A DNA stretch of 64,000 bases from Puniceibacterium sp. IMCC21224 (GCF_001038505.1 NZ_LDPY01000001.1:2604001-2668000), one strand, 5' to 3'. Counted from the first letter of the stretch, positions 45,748-54,334 are shown. The notes: generated by a model not told the origin, from the sequence alone. Numbers and translations are program-made.

Positions 45748-46499
45748 GCCACCTCCGTCAGAATATCCGCATAGCCATTGTGCTCGACTTCCAGCGCCAG
45801 TTCCGGTCCGCCGGTTTTGACGATACGGCCATCAGACATGATGTGTACGACGTCAGGTTTGATATGATCCAGAAGCCGCTGATAATGCGTGATAACCAGA
45901 AATCCGCGTCCTTCCGAGCGCAGCGCATTCACGCCATCCGCCACCAACTTCATCGCGTCCACATCGAGGCCGGAATCCGTCTCGTCCAGGATGCACATTT
46001 TGGGTTCCAGCATCGCCATTTGCAGGATCTCGTTGCGCTTTTTCTCACCGCCCGAAAAGCCAACGTTGACCGGCCGCTTGAGCATCTCGGCGTCGATCTT
46101 GAGATCTTTTGCCTTGGCGCGGATCACCTTGAGGAACTCGGTCGACGACATCTCTTCCTCGCCGCGCGCTTTGCGCTGTGCGTTCACAGCGGTGCGCAGA
46201 AACGTCATGTTGCCGACGCCGGGGATCTCGACCGGGTATTGAAACGCCAGAAACAGGCCCGCCGAGGCGCGCTCTTCGGGGTCCATCTCCAGGATATCTT
46301 CGCCCAGCAGCGTCGCGCTGCCGTCAGTCACCTCATAGCCGTCACGACCCGACAACACATAGGACAGTGTGGACTTGCCCGACCCGTTCGGCCCCATGAT
46401 CGCATGCACCTTGCCCGCCTCGACGGTCAGGTTCACACCTTTGAGGATTTGCTTATCCTCTTCTTGAAGTTTCACGTGCAGGTTCTTGATTTCCAACAT
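45744..46499 (-). CDS. sufC: Fe-S assembly ATPase SufC
   Basis: A 251-residue ABC-type ATPase that drives shape change in SufBC2D. Walker A is GPNGSGKSTL, the Q-loop region has FLAFQYPVEIPGV, the signature is FSGGEKKRNEIL, Walker B is CILDETDSGLDVDA. I start at ATG 46499 with GAGGA upstream; a frame 12 codons longer runs into the spacer. It is followed immediately by sufD. Confidence 0.97.
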   Translation of the reverse strand: MLEIKNLHVKLQEEDKQILKGVNLTVEAGKVHAIMGPNGSGKSTLSYVLSGRDGYEVTDGSATLLGEDILEMDPEERASAGLFLAFQYPVEIPGVGNMTFLRTAVNAQRKARGEEEMSSTEFLKVIRAKAKDLKIDAEMLKRPVNVGFSGGEKKRNEILQMAMLEPKMCILDETDSGLDVDAMKLVADGVNALRSEGRGFLVITHYQRLLDHIKPDVVHIMSDGRIVKTGGPELALEVEHNGYADILTEVA

Positions 46500-46535
46500 C
46501 TTTACATCCTCATACGTCTGTTTCGGGTGACACAC

Positions 46536-47138
46536 TCAGGGGCGCGTCGTCAATTGCATGATCCGCAAGAGCCGCTGAGGCGGGATCATTTGCGGGGTGA
46601 TTTCAAACCGCGCCATTCGGCCGGTCATTTCAGGTTGGCCGAGGAACTCTTCGACCTGATGATATTGCTGGCGGTCGGCATAGTCGTCGAACAGCAGCAG
46701 CAGCGGCCTTTCAGCCATAAACGCAGCCGCCAACGCACAGCCTTCGCGGAACCGCCCGTCCACCAGAACCACGTCGGGATGGCGGAAGGCAGGTTTTTGC
46801 CAGACCTCCAGCGGATAGCGCGGATAGCGTCGCCAGGCACTGTCATCGACCGGACGCCCCCATTCCCGCGTCTCGCCGACATCAGGCCAAAACACGGTCA
46901 CATCGGTCCCGTCAGCCGGTGGGTTGGCTGCAAACCAACTACGCATCATGTCGGCCCAGTTGCGATCGCTTTCGACCGCAAACACCGTCTTGCCAGGCAA
47001 TTCCGACGCCAGAACCGTCGACCCACCACTGCCGTATTCGAGGATGACCTCGGCCCGCGCGTAGGCATCGCGCAGCAGCGCGGCCTCGGCCTCGGGCATG
47101 GTCAACTCTGGCCGTTGGAGGGTCGGCGTATCAGTCAT
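46536..47138 (-). CDS. Methyltransferase-like protein in the suf operon
   Basis: A 200-residue Rossmann-type protein. [19 protein letters not shown] (about 32-50) resembles SAM-binding motif I and [14 protein letters not shown] motif [19 protein letters not shown] and [14 protein letters not shown] follow. No catalytic signature of a known methyltransferase is evident, so the substrate is open. It overlaps the YbjQ-family gene by ATGA and precedes sufC by 36 bases, so it is firmly inside the Fe-S transcript. From memory this gene is conserved at this place in Rhodobacteraceae. Confidence 0.75.
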   Translation of the reverse strand: MTDTPTLQRPELTMPEAEAALLRDAYARAEVILEYGSGGSTVLASELPGKTVFAVESDRNWADMMRSWFAANPPADGTDVTVFWPDVGETREWGRPVDDSAWRRYPRYPLEVWQKPAFRHPDVVLVDGRFREGCALAAAFMAERPLLLLFDDYADRQQYHQVEEFLGQPEMTGRMARFEITPQMIPPQRLLRIMQLTTRP

Positions 47139-47452
47139 GCCGCGATGATCACCGCTGTGCCTGAGGCGCTGACCATCAGCATGGAATTTCCCACAACCTC
47201 GTAATCCAGATCGACGCCGACCACGGCATTCGCCCCCTTGACCCGCGCGTTCTCTTCCAGTTCTCGCAGGGCGGTTTCGCGGGCATCCTGAAGCTTACTC
47301 TCGTAAGCGCCGGACCGGCCCCCGACGATATCGGTGATGCTGGCAAAAAGATCGCGAACGACATTGGCGCCCATGATTGCCTCACCCACCACGATGCCGC
47401 GGTAATCGGTGATCTTATGGCCTTCGATCGTGTTGGTCGTTGTGATGATCAT
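47135..47452 (-). CDS. YbjQ/UPF0145 heavy-metal-binding-domain protein
   Basis: A 105-residue protein of the YbjQ family: [21 protein letters not shown], then [19 protein letters not shown] and [16 protein letters not shown]. The family is a pentameric beta-rich fold whose metal role is predicted only. I start at ATG 47452 ([11 protein letters not shown]); an ATG at 47503 would add 17 residues and lies one base from the preceding stop. Conserved in the family, unproven in Fe-S assembly. Confidence 0.88.
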   Translation of the reverse strand: MIITTTNTIEGHKITDYRGIVVGEAIMGANVVRDLFASITDIVGGRSGAYESKLQDARETALRELEENARVKGANAVVGVDLDYEVVGNSMLMVSASGTAVIIAA

Positions 47453-47503
47453 CCGTCCATTCCATGATTTTCCGCCCGTCCAGGGCCCTGATCCCGTTTT
47501 CAT

Positions 47504-47680
47504 CTACCGTTCCCGCATCACAAACTGCGCAAAAAGACTGCCAGAAAACCCTGACGCAAATGACACCAGCATCACGGTGCCAAGCCCCAGCATCCCCGTA
47601 AACGTGCTGACCACGGCGGCAAAACCAGCGCAGAACACGCCCGTCAGCAACGCACTGATCAGGATCGGAGCGACGGACAT
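47504..47680 (-). CDS. 58-residue membrane protein in the suf operon
   Basis: A gene too short for usual cut-offs. It starts MSVAPILISALLTGVFCAGF and continues AAVVSTFTGMLGLGTVMLVS, two hydrophobic helices, ending FAQFVMRER. It begins three bases after the stop of the upstream 65-residue gene, so it lies in a packed operon. No family recognised. Confidence 0.72.
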   Translation of the reverse strand: MSVAPILISALLTGVFCAGFAAVVSTFTGMLGLGTVMLVSFASGFSGSLFAQFVMRER

Positions 47681-47683
47681 CGC

Positions 47684-47881
47684 TTAGCCCCCACGCACAT
47701 AGGTAAAGACCATCATAGCCAGCAGCGCCAAACCGCCCGCCGCCAGCGCCGTCAGAAAGACCGAGCCATTCAGCAGCCCTTCGGTCTTGCCCGACCTGCG
47801 GCGTATCGACATCCCGATCAGCGTCCCGACAAAGACGCCAACCCCGACACCCGCCGATTTGACCAAGAGATACATGAGCAT
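47684..47881 (-). CDS. 65-residue membrane protein in the suf operon
   Basis: Two membrane helices (VGVGVFVGTLIGMSI and GSVFLTALAAGGLALLAMMV) joined by a basic loop RRRSGKTEG. I start at ATG 47881 (MLMYLLVKSAG); a second ATG lies two codons on, and the longer frame to 48001 is antisense-like sequence within sufB. It follows sufB by 28 bases. Family not recognised. Confidence 0.7.
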   Translation of the reverse strand: MLMYLLVKSAGVGVGVFVGTLIGMSIRRRSGKTEGLLNGSVFLTALAAGGLALLAMMVFTYVRGG

Positions 47882-47909
47882 AATCTGCCCCCTGTTCAGA
47901 CGATGAACG

Positions 47910-49451
47910 TCAGCCGACCGACCCTTCGAGAGAGATCGCGACCAGCGCCTGCGCCTCCATTGCAAATTCCATCGGCAGCGCCTGCAACACTTCTTTGGCA
48001 AAGCCGTTAACGATCAGCGCGACCGCCTCTTCTTCGCCAATGCCACGCTGGCGGCAATAGAACATCTGGTCGTCGTCCACCTTGGAAGTAGTGGCCTCGT
48101 GCTCGACCCGCGAGGAATTGTTGCGCACCTCGATATAGGGCACCGTATGCGCACCGCATTTGTCCCCAATCAAGAGAGAGTCGCACTGAGTATAGTTGCG
48201 GCTGTCCTTGGCTTTGGGGTGCATCGACACAAGCCCGCGATAGGTGTTCTGGGCCTGGCCCGCGCTGATCCCCTTGGAGACGATCCGCGACTTGGTGCGT
48301 TTGCCCAGATGCACCATCTTGGTGCCGGTGTCCGCCTGCTGGTGGTGATTGGTGATGGCGATCGAGTAGAATTCACCTTGTGAATCGTCGCCACGCAGGA
48401 TGCAGGACGGGTATTTCCACGTCACCGCAGACCCGGTCTCGACCTGGGTCCACATCACCTTGGCCCGGTCACCGCGGCAATCGGCGCGCTTGGTGACAAA
48501 GTTGTAGATCCCACCCTTGCCGTTCTCGTCGCCGGGATACCAGTTCTGCACCGTGGAATATTTCACCTCGGCATCTTCTTCGATGATGATTTCCACCACC
48601 GCCGCGTGCAGTTGGCTGATGTCGCGCATCGGCGCGGTGCAGCCTTCGAGGTAGCTGACATAGCTCCCCTTGTCGGCAATAATCAACGTCCGCTCGAACT
48701 GGCCGGTGTTTTCGGCGTTGATGCGGAAATAGGTCGACAGCTCCATCGGGCAGCGCACGCCGGGCGGGATGTAGACGAACGAGCCATCGGAAAACACGGC
48801 GCTGTTCAGCGTGGCGTAAAAGTTGTCCTGTACCGGAACCACCGACCCAAGGTACTTTTTCACCAGCTCAGGATGCTCCTTGATCGCCTCGGAGATCGAG
48901 CAGAATATCACGCCAGCGGCCTTCAGCTCTTTTTGAAACGTGGTGCCGACCGACACCGAATCAAACACCGCATCGACGGCGACCTTGCGGCCCTCTGCGG
49001 GCGCGTCCTCGGCGCCTTCGACCCCGGCCAGGATCATCTGCTCCTTGAGGGGGATGCCCAGTTTTTTGTAGGTGTCCAACAGTTTGGGGTCGACCTCATC
49101 CAGCGACTTTGGCTTTTCGGCCATGCTGGTGGGGCGGGCATAGTAATACTGATCCTGAAAGTCGATTTGGGGATAGTCGACCATCGCCCAGTCCGGTTCC
49201 TTCATCTTGAGCCAGCGGTTGTAAGCCCCCATGCGCCATTCGGTCATCCACTCAGGTTCGCCGTTCTTTTCCGAGATCAGCTTGACGATATCCGGCGTCA
49301 GCCCCTTGGGGGCATATTCCATCTCGATGTCAGTGTTCCAGCCGTATTTGTACTTGCCGCCGACCTGACGCACCGCATCAACTGTTTCCTGATCGACGCC
49401 ATCCTTGACCACCACTGCGTCTTCCACTGTCGGATTGTCCAAAGCTGTCAT
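47910..49451 (-). CDS. sufB: Fe-S scaffold protein SufB
   Basis: A 513-residue core scaffold that builds the nascent cluster. Landmarks are [56 protein letters not shown] and the C-terminal [20 protein letters not shown], which holds cluster-relevant residues. I start at ATG 49451 ([14 protein letters not shown]) with AGAGGG upstream; the frame nine codons longer is not family-like. Confidence 0.97.
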   Translation of the reverse strand: MTALDNPTVEDAVVVKDGVDQETVDAVRQVGGKYKYGWNTDIEMEYAPKGLTPDIVKLISEKNGEPEWMTEWRMGAYNRWLKMKEPDWAMVDYPQIDFQDQYYYARPTSMAEKPKSLDEVDPKLLDTYKKLGIPLKEQMILAGVEGAEDAPAEGRKVAVDAVFDSVSVGTTFQKELKAAGVIFCSISEAIKEHPELVKKYLGSVVPVQDNFYATLNSAVFSDGSFVYIPPGVRCPMELSTYFRINAENTGQFERTLIIADKGSYVSYLEGCTAPMRDISQLHAAVVEIIIEEDAEVKYSTVQNWYPGDENGKGGIYNFVTKRADCRGDRAKVMWTQVETGSAVTWKYPSCILRGDDSQGEFYSIAITNHHQQADTGTKMVHLGKRTKSRIVSKGISAGQAQNTYRGLVSMHPKAKDSRNYTQCDSLLIGDKCGAHTVPYIEVRNNSSRVEHEATTSKVDDDQMFYCRQRGIGEEEAVALIVNGFAKEVLQALPMEFAMEAQALVAISLEGSVG

Positions 49452-49550
49452 GTCAGACCCTCTTTCTTCTGTGTGCATGCGACCTGCGCATGTCCTTTAT
49501 TCCATTTTGCACATCCTGCGCCGCGCGCCAGATATGCCCTTGCGGCAGGC

Positions 49551-50594
49551 TCATGCGGCCCGTGCGCGAAACCTGTGATAGAGACGCAGCCAGGCCTGCG
49601 CGCAGGCCATCACGTCCGCCTCTGTCGTCTCGGGCCCCAGACTGATGCGAATTGCCCCGCTGGCTGTGGCCTCGTCGTATCCCATCGCCCGCAAGACCCG
49701 GCTGGCGCGAACCTTGCCGCTCGAACAGGCCGAACCGGCGCTAACGGCAAAGCCGGCAAGGTCCATCTGCATCACCTGCGTTTCGCCCTTCCAGCCGGGA
49801 ATCGCCAGGCAGGAAGTGTTCGGCAGACGCCGCCCCGATTTCCCGACGAAAATAGTCTCTTTGGCGTCAGCCTCAAGGGACAATTCTAGAATGTTTCTAA
49901 GTTTTTCGACCCGATCCCAGACGCCAGCCTCAAGATCGCGCGCTGCGGCTTCTGCTGCGGCACCGAATCCAGCAATCCCAATCACATTCTCAGTTCCCGA
50001 ACGACGGCCCATTTCCTGCCCGCCGCCCCTGATCTGCGCTGCCAAATCGGTGCCACGCCGCACAACCAATGCGCCGATCCCTTTGGGGCCACCCAATTTG
50101 TGCGCCGAGATCAGCGCCATCTGGCAGCCCATCCAGTTAAACGCCACCGGCAGCTTGCCAAAAACCTGCGTGGCATCCACCACGGCCAACCCATCCGGCA
50201 GATCCTGCACCACACCGGTTTCGGAATTGGCCGCCTGTAATACCGTCCGGTCCGGCGCGGATACCTCTACGCGCCCCACCGTATCCACCGGCAACACCGG
50301 ATCAATCCAGGCCACCACCGCGTCATGTTCGATATCTGCCCCCAGCAGCCCACGCCCGGCACAGGCCAACGCCGCCGCCTCGGTCGCGCCGGAAACAAAG
50401 ACCACATCGGCTCCCTCGGCCCCGAACGCCATCGCCACCTGAGCCCGCGCCCGCTCAACCACGGATTTGGCTGCCCGCCCCTCGGCATGTACAGACGACG
50501 GATTGCCGACCAGATCCATCGCCGCAATCATCGCCTCGCGCGCCTCTGGCCGTAACGGCGCCGTCGCATTCCAATCCAGATAGATCCGGTTCAT
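49551..50594 (-). CDS. IscS/NifS-type cysteine desulfurase
   Basis: A 347-residue group I desulfurase. The N-terminus IYLDWNATAPLRPEAREAM, PLP lysine in SAHKLGGPKGIGAL, SGTENVIGIAGFGAA and the active Cys in VSAGSACSSGKVRASRVL are all present. It is slightly short, as in the alphaproteobacterial form that stands between iscR and sufB. It makes a second desulfurase in the operon besides sufS. Start ATG 50594 (MNRIYLD); the two codons upstream are TTG-led and unneeded. Confidence 0.94.
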   Translation of the reverse strand: MNRIYLDWNATAPLRPEAREAMIAAMDLVGNPSSVHAEGRAAKSVVERARAQVAMAFGAEGADVVFVSGATEAAALACAGRGLLGADIEHDAVVAWIDPVLPVDTVGRVEVSAPDRTVLQAANSETGVVQDLPDGLAVVDATQVFGKLPVAFNWMGCQMALISAHKLGGPKGIGALVVRRGTDLAAQIRGGGQEMGRRSGTENVIGIAGFGAAAEAAARDLEAGVWDRVEKLRNILELSLEADAKETIFVGKSGRRLPNTSCLAIPGWKGETQVMQMDLAGFAVSAGSACSSGKVRASRVLRAMGYDEATASGAIRISLGPETTEADVMACAQAWLRLYHRFRARAA

Positions 50595-50602
50595 GCCCAA
50601 AA

Positions 50603-50634
50603 CCCCGCCCTCATGGCAAAGCCATGCCGGGGGT
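50603..50634 (-). other. Intercistronic hairpin between iscR and iscS-like gene
   Basis: CATGGC (50612-50617) and GCCATG (50621-50626) with loop AAA, extended by CCCC and GGGG flanks with mismatches, form a stem just before the ribosome site of the desulfurase gene. It could stabilise or partially terminate the iscR message, separating regulator from structural gene levels. Confidence 0.5.
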
Positions 50635-50651
50635 GTCAGGATCTGCCCCTC

Positions 50652-51113
50652 TCACGCCTCGTCCACCACAGCAAAGAGGTTCGGAACCGCCGGACATGGC
50701 ACAAGATCATTGCTGACCACATCCGACAACCGCGTCTGGTGCAGGAACACATAGACATGCGCGCTTAGCCCCTGCCACAGACGGTTCGACAGCGATTGCG
50801 CCCGGCTGCCCGACAGCGCACCTGACACTCCGGCACCTTTGTGCATGGCATCCACGGTCTCATCGACTGCGGCCAAGATATCCAGAACCTTGATCTCGGT
50901 CGCTGGCCGCGCGAGCCGATAACCACCGCCCGGGCCGCGCACTGACGCCACCAGATCCGCACGGCGCAGTTTGACAAAAAGCTGCTCAAGATAGGGCAGC
51001 GACACGTCCTGACGCTTGGCGATATCGCTCAGCGTGACCAGCCCGCCCTTTGGTTGCAGCGCGATATCAACCAGCGCCACCATAGCATAACGCCCCTTGG
51101 TACTCAGCTTCAT
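50652..51113 (-). CDS. iscR: Rrf2-family regulator IscR (atypical cluster ligands)
   Basis: A 153-residue winged-helix regulator heading the suf operon. MKLSTKGRYAMVALVDIAL, LSDIAKRQDVSLPYLEQLF and VRGPGGGYRLARP are the Rrf2 DNA-binding core. In E. coli three Cys in the region after VDESVDA hold the 2Fe-2S cluster; here that region (ETVDAMHKGAGVSGALSG) has none, and the only Cys is 140 (LVPCPAVP). The Rhodobacter sphaeroides IscR is known to be similarly unusual. Start ATG 51113; the frame is open 18 codons further. Confidence 0.92.
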   Translation of the reverse strand: MKLSTKGRYAMVALVDIALQPKGGLVTLSDIAKRQDVSLPYLEQLFVKLRRADLVASVRGPGGGYRLARPATEIKVLDILAAVDETVDAMHKGAGVSGALSGSRAQSLSNRLWQGLSAHVYVFLHQTRLSDVVSNDLVPCPAVPNLFAVVDEA

Positions 51114-51225
51114 CGCGTCCCCTCTTCTGTGCGCGGCGGTCACCTTGACCCTGCGCAGGCCACGCATGATTCTCGCGACCGATTGACCTTATGCACAACT
51201 GGCCCTATTTGCCACGGATGCGCGT

Positions 51226-51241
51226 CCCGAAACCTTTCGGG
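51226..51241. promoter_or_regulatory. Inverted repeat in the iscR leader
   Basis: CCCGAAA-CC-TTTCGGG, perfect seven-base arms with a two-base centre, lies just downstream of the suf -10 region and before the iscR coding sequence. Could be an operator or an mRNA hairpin. Confidence 0.5.
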
Positions 51242-51242
51242 A

Positions 51243-51259
51243 TTTAGAACCGTTCTAAG
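51243..51259. promoter_or_regulatory. Palindromic IscR/iron-box-like operator
   Basis: TTTAGAAC-C-GTTCTAAG, a 17-base palindrome with one mismatch at the ends. It covers the -10 of the suf promoter. It resembles the Iron-Rhodo-box predicted for Rhodobacterales Fe-S and iron genes, as I remember it. Lies between iscR and the divergent hydrolase gene. Confidence 0.7.
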
Positions 51260-51280
51260 GAGCTTGAGCGAATTCGTCAA
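51252..51280 (-). promoter_or_regulatory. Promoter of the iscR-suf operon
   Basis: Minus-strand -35 TTGACG (51280-51275), 17-base spacer, -10 TAGAAC (51257-51252). The -10 lies inside the palindrome at 51243-51259, so bound regulator would block polymerase. The iscR ATG is about 140 bases downstream. Confidence 0.7.
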
Positions 51281-51315
51281 GAATTCTCAGGCCCGTTAAG
51301 GAGCTTGCCCGCCCC

Positions 51316-51969
51316 ATGCCCGAGGTCATCTTTCCCGGACCCGAAGGCCGCCTCGAAGGCCGCTATCACCCGCAAAAAGACCGTGACGCACCGATTGCCA
51401 TCGTTCTCCATCCGCATCCGCAATTCGGCGGCACGATGAACAACAAGGTCGTCTACAACCTGCACTACGCCTTTTATAACATGGGTTTTACCGTTCTGCG
51501 GTTCAATTTCCGTGGCGTCGGGCGCAGCCAGGGCGAATATGATCAGGGCTTGGGTGAGCTGTCCGACGCTGCTTCGGCCCTCGACTACCTGCAGTCGATG
51601 AACAACAATTCCAAGCATTGCTGGGTCGCAGGCTTTTCCTTTGGGGCCTGGATCGGCATGCAACTGCTGATGCGACGGCCCGAGATCACCGGCTTTGTCT
51701 CGGTCTCGCCGCCGGCGAATATGTACGACTTTTCGTTCCTTGCGCCCTGCCCGGCATCGGGTCTGATCATCAATGGCACCAGTGATCGCGTGGCCCCGCC
51801 TGCGGATACCCGGTCTCTGGTCGGAAAACTCAAGGAACAGAAGGGCATCACCATCACCCACGAGCAGATCGAAGGATCGGGCCACTTCTTTGAAGAGCCG
51901 CACATGGGCACGATGATCGGCAATGTCACCGACTATGTGAAGCGCCGGTTGACTGAAACCTCGCGCTGA
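51316..51969 (+). CDS. Alpha/beta hydrolase
   Basis: A 217-residue cytoplasmic hydrolase of the dienelactone-hydrolase-like/YcjY group. IAIVLHPHPQFGGTMNN forms the oxyanion region, FNFRGVGRSQGEYDQG is the family motif, the nucleophile elbow is GFSFGAW, INGTSDRVAPP holds the acid and IEGSGHFFEE the His. AAGGAG lies before the start. Substrate unknown. It is divergent from the suf operon across a shared regulatory spacer. Confidence 0.9.
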   Translation: MPEVIFPGPEGRLEGRYHPQKDRDAPIAIVLHPHPQFGGTMNNKVVYNLHYAFYNMGFTVLRFNFRGVGRSQGEYDQGLGELSDAASALDYLQSMNNNSKHCWVAGFSFGAWIGMQLLMRRPEITGFVSVSPPANMYDFSFLAPCPASGLIINGTSDRVAPPADTRSLVGKLKEQKGITITHEQIEGSGHFFEEPHMGTMIGNVTDYVKRRLTETSR

Positions 51970-52020
51970 CCAATTTCCTGATTCGACGGATCCAGACCCA
52001 CTGAAAGGGGTAGACCCAAG

Positions 52021-52254
52021 ATGTCCTTTGTGACCGAGCTTGCCGATGAACTGGCCAATGATACGCTCAAGGCGATGGACGACACGGGTGAGGACAGATT
52101 GTATGTCGAGGTGGCGAAAGTGCTCGCCGCCTCTTCGACCACGCTGGAAGAGGCGTTTGTGACCGCGATCCGCGTGCGGCTCGCTGAGAGGCGCGCGCGT
52201 GTGTACCTCAACGACTTCATCAAGACCGGCAAAGCAGGCGACCTGCCGGGATGA
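52021..52254 (+). CDS. 77-residue conserved-looking protein of unknown function
   Basis: A small soluble, acidic N-half protein: MSFVTELADELANDTLKAMD, then YVEVAKVLAASSTTLEEAFVTAI and a basic segment RVRLAERRARVYLNDF. Mostly helical by composition. A strong AAAGGGG ribosome site lies before the ATG and its stop overlaps the HD-protein ATG, so it is a real gene. I do not recognise the family. Confidence 0.75.
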   Translation: MSFVTELADELANDTLKAMDDTGEDRLYVEVAKVLAASSTTLEEAFVTAIRVRLAERRARVYLNDFIKTGKAGDLPG

Positions 52255-52844
52255 GCCAACGGGCTGATGCGCGTCTTGATTCGCAGATGGCCTTTCTGAC
52301 CGAGGCGGACCGCCTGAAATCCGTCAACCGTGCGACCAGACTGGCGGACGGGTCGCGCTACGAAAATTCCGCCGAACACAGCTGGCACATCGCGCTATAC
52401 GCGCTGGTGCTGGGTGAACACGCACCGGACGAGGTGAATATCAACCGCGTCATTCGCATGCTATTGCTGCATGATCTGGTTGAGATCGACGCAGGCGACG
52501 CCCCGGTCTTTGGCGATCACGACGCCGAAGCGATGGCAACTAAAGAAATCGCAGCCGCAACGCGATTATTCGGATTGTTGCCCGGTGGTCAGGGCGACAG
52601 ACTGCGCGCGCTCTGGGACGAATTCGAGTCGAACCAAACCCCGGATGCGATGTTCGCCAAATCGCTCGACCGGTTTCAGCCGCCAAACCAGAACCTAGCC
52701 TCGGGGGGCGGATCCTGGATCGAATACAATGTGACGCAAGAGCAGTTCGAGGCCCGTGTCGGTGCCAAGATTGCCAGCGGCGCGCCGACGCTGTGGGACT
52801 GGATCAGACCCCGCGCCGCCGCGTTCTTTTCCAAACGCCGCTGA
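52251..52844 (+). CDS. HD-domain nucleotidase (YfbR-like)
   Basis: A 197-residue HD hydrolase. ENSAEHSWHIALYALVLGEH gives the first His, LLLHDLVEIDAGDAPVFGDH the HD pair and later acid residues. The layout matches HD_3/YfbR 5'-deoxynucleotidases, which dephosphorylate deoxynucleoside monophosphates with a divalent metal. The C-terminus ends in an Arg-rich tail. Translationally coupled to the 77-residue gene. Confidence 0.85.
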   Translation: MSQRADARLDSQMAFLTEADRLKSVNRATRLADGSRYENSAEHSWHIALYALVLGEHAPDEVNINRVIRMLLLHDLVEIDAGDAPVFGDHDAEAMATKEIAAATRLFGLLPGGQGDRLRALWDEFESNQTPDAMFAKSLDRFQPPNQNLASGGGSWIEYNVTQEQFEARVGAKIASGAPTLWDWIRPRAAAFFSKRR

Positions 52845-52880
52845 CGGCAACGCCCACAGACACCTCACCCCTCAGACACA

Positions 52881-54275
52881 TTAAAAGTGCAGAGCGCGAT
52901 CCCAGGCGTCGAGCACAGATTCATGCATCATTTCTGACAATGTCGGATGTGGAAACACGGTCTGCATCAGATCCTGTTCTGTGGTCTCCAACTGGCGACC
53001 AATGACATAGCCCTGGATCAATTCTGTCACCTCGGCCCCAACCATATGTGCCCCCAACAATGCGCCGGTATTTGCATCAAAGACCGTCTTGATCAGCCCC
53101 TGGGGTTCGCCCAAGGCAATCGCCTTGCCATTGCCGGCAAAGGGGAACCGCCCCACCCGGATGGTATGTCCGGCTTGGCGGGCCTTGTCCTCGGTCAGAC
53201 CAACACTGGCGATCTGTGGCTGGCAATAGGTGCAGCCGGCGATAGATTGCGGATCGACGGCATGCGGGTGACCGCCAGCGATATGCTCGGCCACCATCAC
53301 CCCTTCGTGGCTGGCCTTGTGTGCCAGCCACGGCCCACCCGCAACATCGCCAATTGCATAGAGCCCTGGCACCCCGGTCAGGCCCATCGCGTCCGTCACC
53401 ACATGGCCACGCTCGATCCGTACACCAAGCGCCTCAAGCCCCAACCCTTCGGTATTGGCGACGATACCGACGGCGGAAATCACCGTATCGAACGGCTCTT
53501 TCGTGGTCCTGCCGTCCTGTTCAATCTCGGCCACGACACCATCAGTGCCACGCTCCAGCGCCTTGACCTTGGTGTTGGTGCGGATCGTCATACCCTGATT
53601 TTCAAAGGACTTCTGGGCTAAACCGCTGATCTCGGCATCTTCGATCGGGAGGATGCGGTTCAGCACCTCGACCACATGCACCTCTGCCCCAAGCGCATTG
53701 TAAAAGCTGGCAAATTCGATCCCGATGGCACCCGATCCAATGACCAGCAGCCGTTTCGGCATATGTGGCGGCATGAGCGCGTGGCGGTAGGTCCAGACGT
53801 GTTTGCCGTCCGCCTCAAGCCCCGGCAATTCGCGTGCCCTTGCGCCGGTGGCCACCACAATCGCGGGCGCACGCAGTACCTGCGCACCCTTGTCAGTCGT
53901 CACCGACACCTCGCCCGGCGCGGACAACGTGGCGTTCCCCATAACCGCCGTCACCTTGTTCTTTTTCAGCAGATGCCTGACACCAGAGTTGAGCTGTTTG
54001 GCAATCCCGCGCGACCGCTTGACCACCGCATCCAGATCAAATCCCAACCCATCGGCCTGTAGCCCGAATTCCGTCGCGCGCTGCATCAGGTGATACACCT
54101 CGGCGGATCGCAACAACGCCTTGGTCGGGATGCAGCCCCAGTTCAGGCAGATGCCGCCCATATGCTCGCGTTCGACAATGGCGACGCGCAGACCCAACTG
54201 CGCGCCCCGGATCGCGGCGACATAGCCACCCGGCCCGGCACCGATTACAATCATGTCAAAGTCTTGCGCGGCCAT
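52881..54275 (-). CDS. lpdA: Dihydrolipoyl dehydrogenase
   Basis: A 464-residue FAD enzyme, the E3 of 2-oxoacid dehydrogenase complexes. FAD loop IVIGAGPGGYVAAIRGAQLG, redox disulfide GGICLNWGCIPTKALL, NAD loop LLVIGSGAIGIEFASFYNAL (quoted at 20), second FAD site GLYAIGDVAGGPWLAHKA and the C-terminal His-Glu in FPHPTLSEMMHES. It is alone here; the E1 and E2 genes are not in the window, so the partner complex is undetermined. Confidence 0.95.
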   Translation of the reverse strand: MAAQDFDMIVIGAGPGGYVAAIRGAQLGLRVAIVEREHMGGICLNWGCIPTKALLRSAEVYHLMQRATEFGLQADGLGFDLDAVVKRSRGIAKQLNSGVRHLLKKNKVTAVMGNATLSAPGEVSVTTDKGAQVLRAPAIVVATGARARELPGLEADGKHVWTYRHALMPPHMPKRLLVIGSGAIGIEFASFYNALGAEVHVVEVLNRILPIEDAEISGLAQKSFENQGMTIRTNTKVKALERGTDGVVAEIEQDGRTTKEPFDTVISAVGIVANTEGLGLEALGVRIERGHVVTDAMGLTGVPGLYAIGDVAGGPWLAHKASHEGVMVAEHIAGGHPHAVDPQSIAGCTYCQPQIASVGLTEDKARQAGHTIRVGRFPFAGNGKAIALGEPQGLIKTVFDANTGALLGAHMVGAEVTELIQGYVIGRQLETTEQDLMQTVFPHPTLSEMMHESVLDAWDRALHF

Positions 54276-54295
54276 GCCTGCCCCTTTGCCCCCAA

Positions 54296-54319
54296 GGATG
54301 CGCTCAGGCTAGCGCATCC
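54296..54319. other. Hairpin between lpdA and the DUF924 gene
   Basis: GGATGCGCT (54296-54304) and AGCGCATCC (54311-54319) are perfect nine-base arms with a six-base loop, 16 bases after the DUF924 stop and 21 before the lpdA ATG on the minus strand. There is no U-tract; it may be a Rho-dependent end or processing site. Confidence 0.55.
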
Positions 54320-54334
54320 CCAGGAGGGCGGCAA

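Noticed and set aside
45264..47204. A 646-codon plus-strand open frame across sufD and sufC
   Set aside because: It is fully antisense to two clear genes, is rich in Arg/His/Pro/Gln, has no domain and arises from codon bias in GC-rich DNA.
48606..49889. A 427-codon plus-strand frame over sufB
   Set aside because: Mirror of sufB and the desulfurase gene; no domain.
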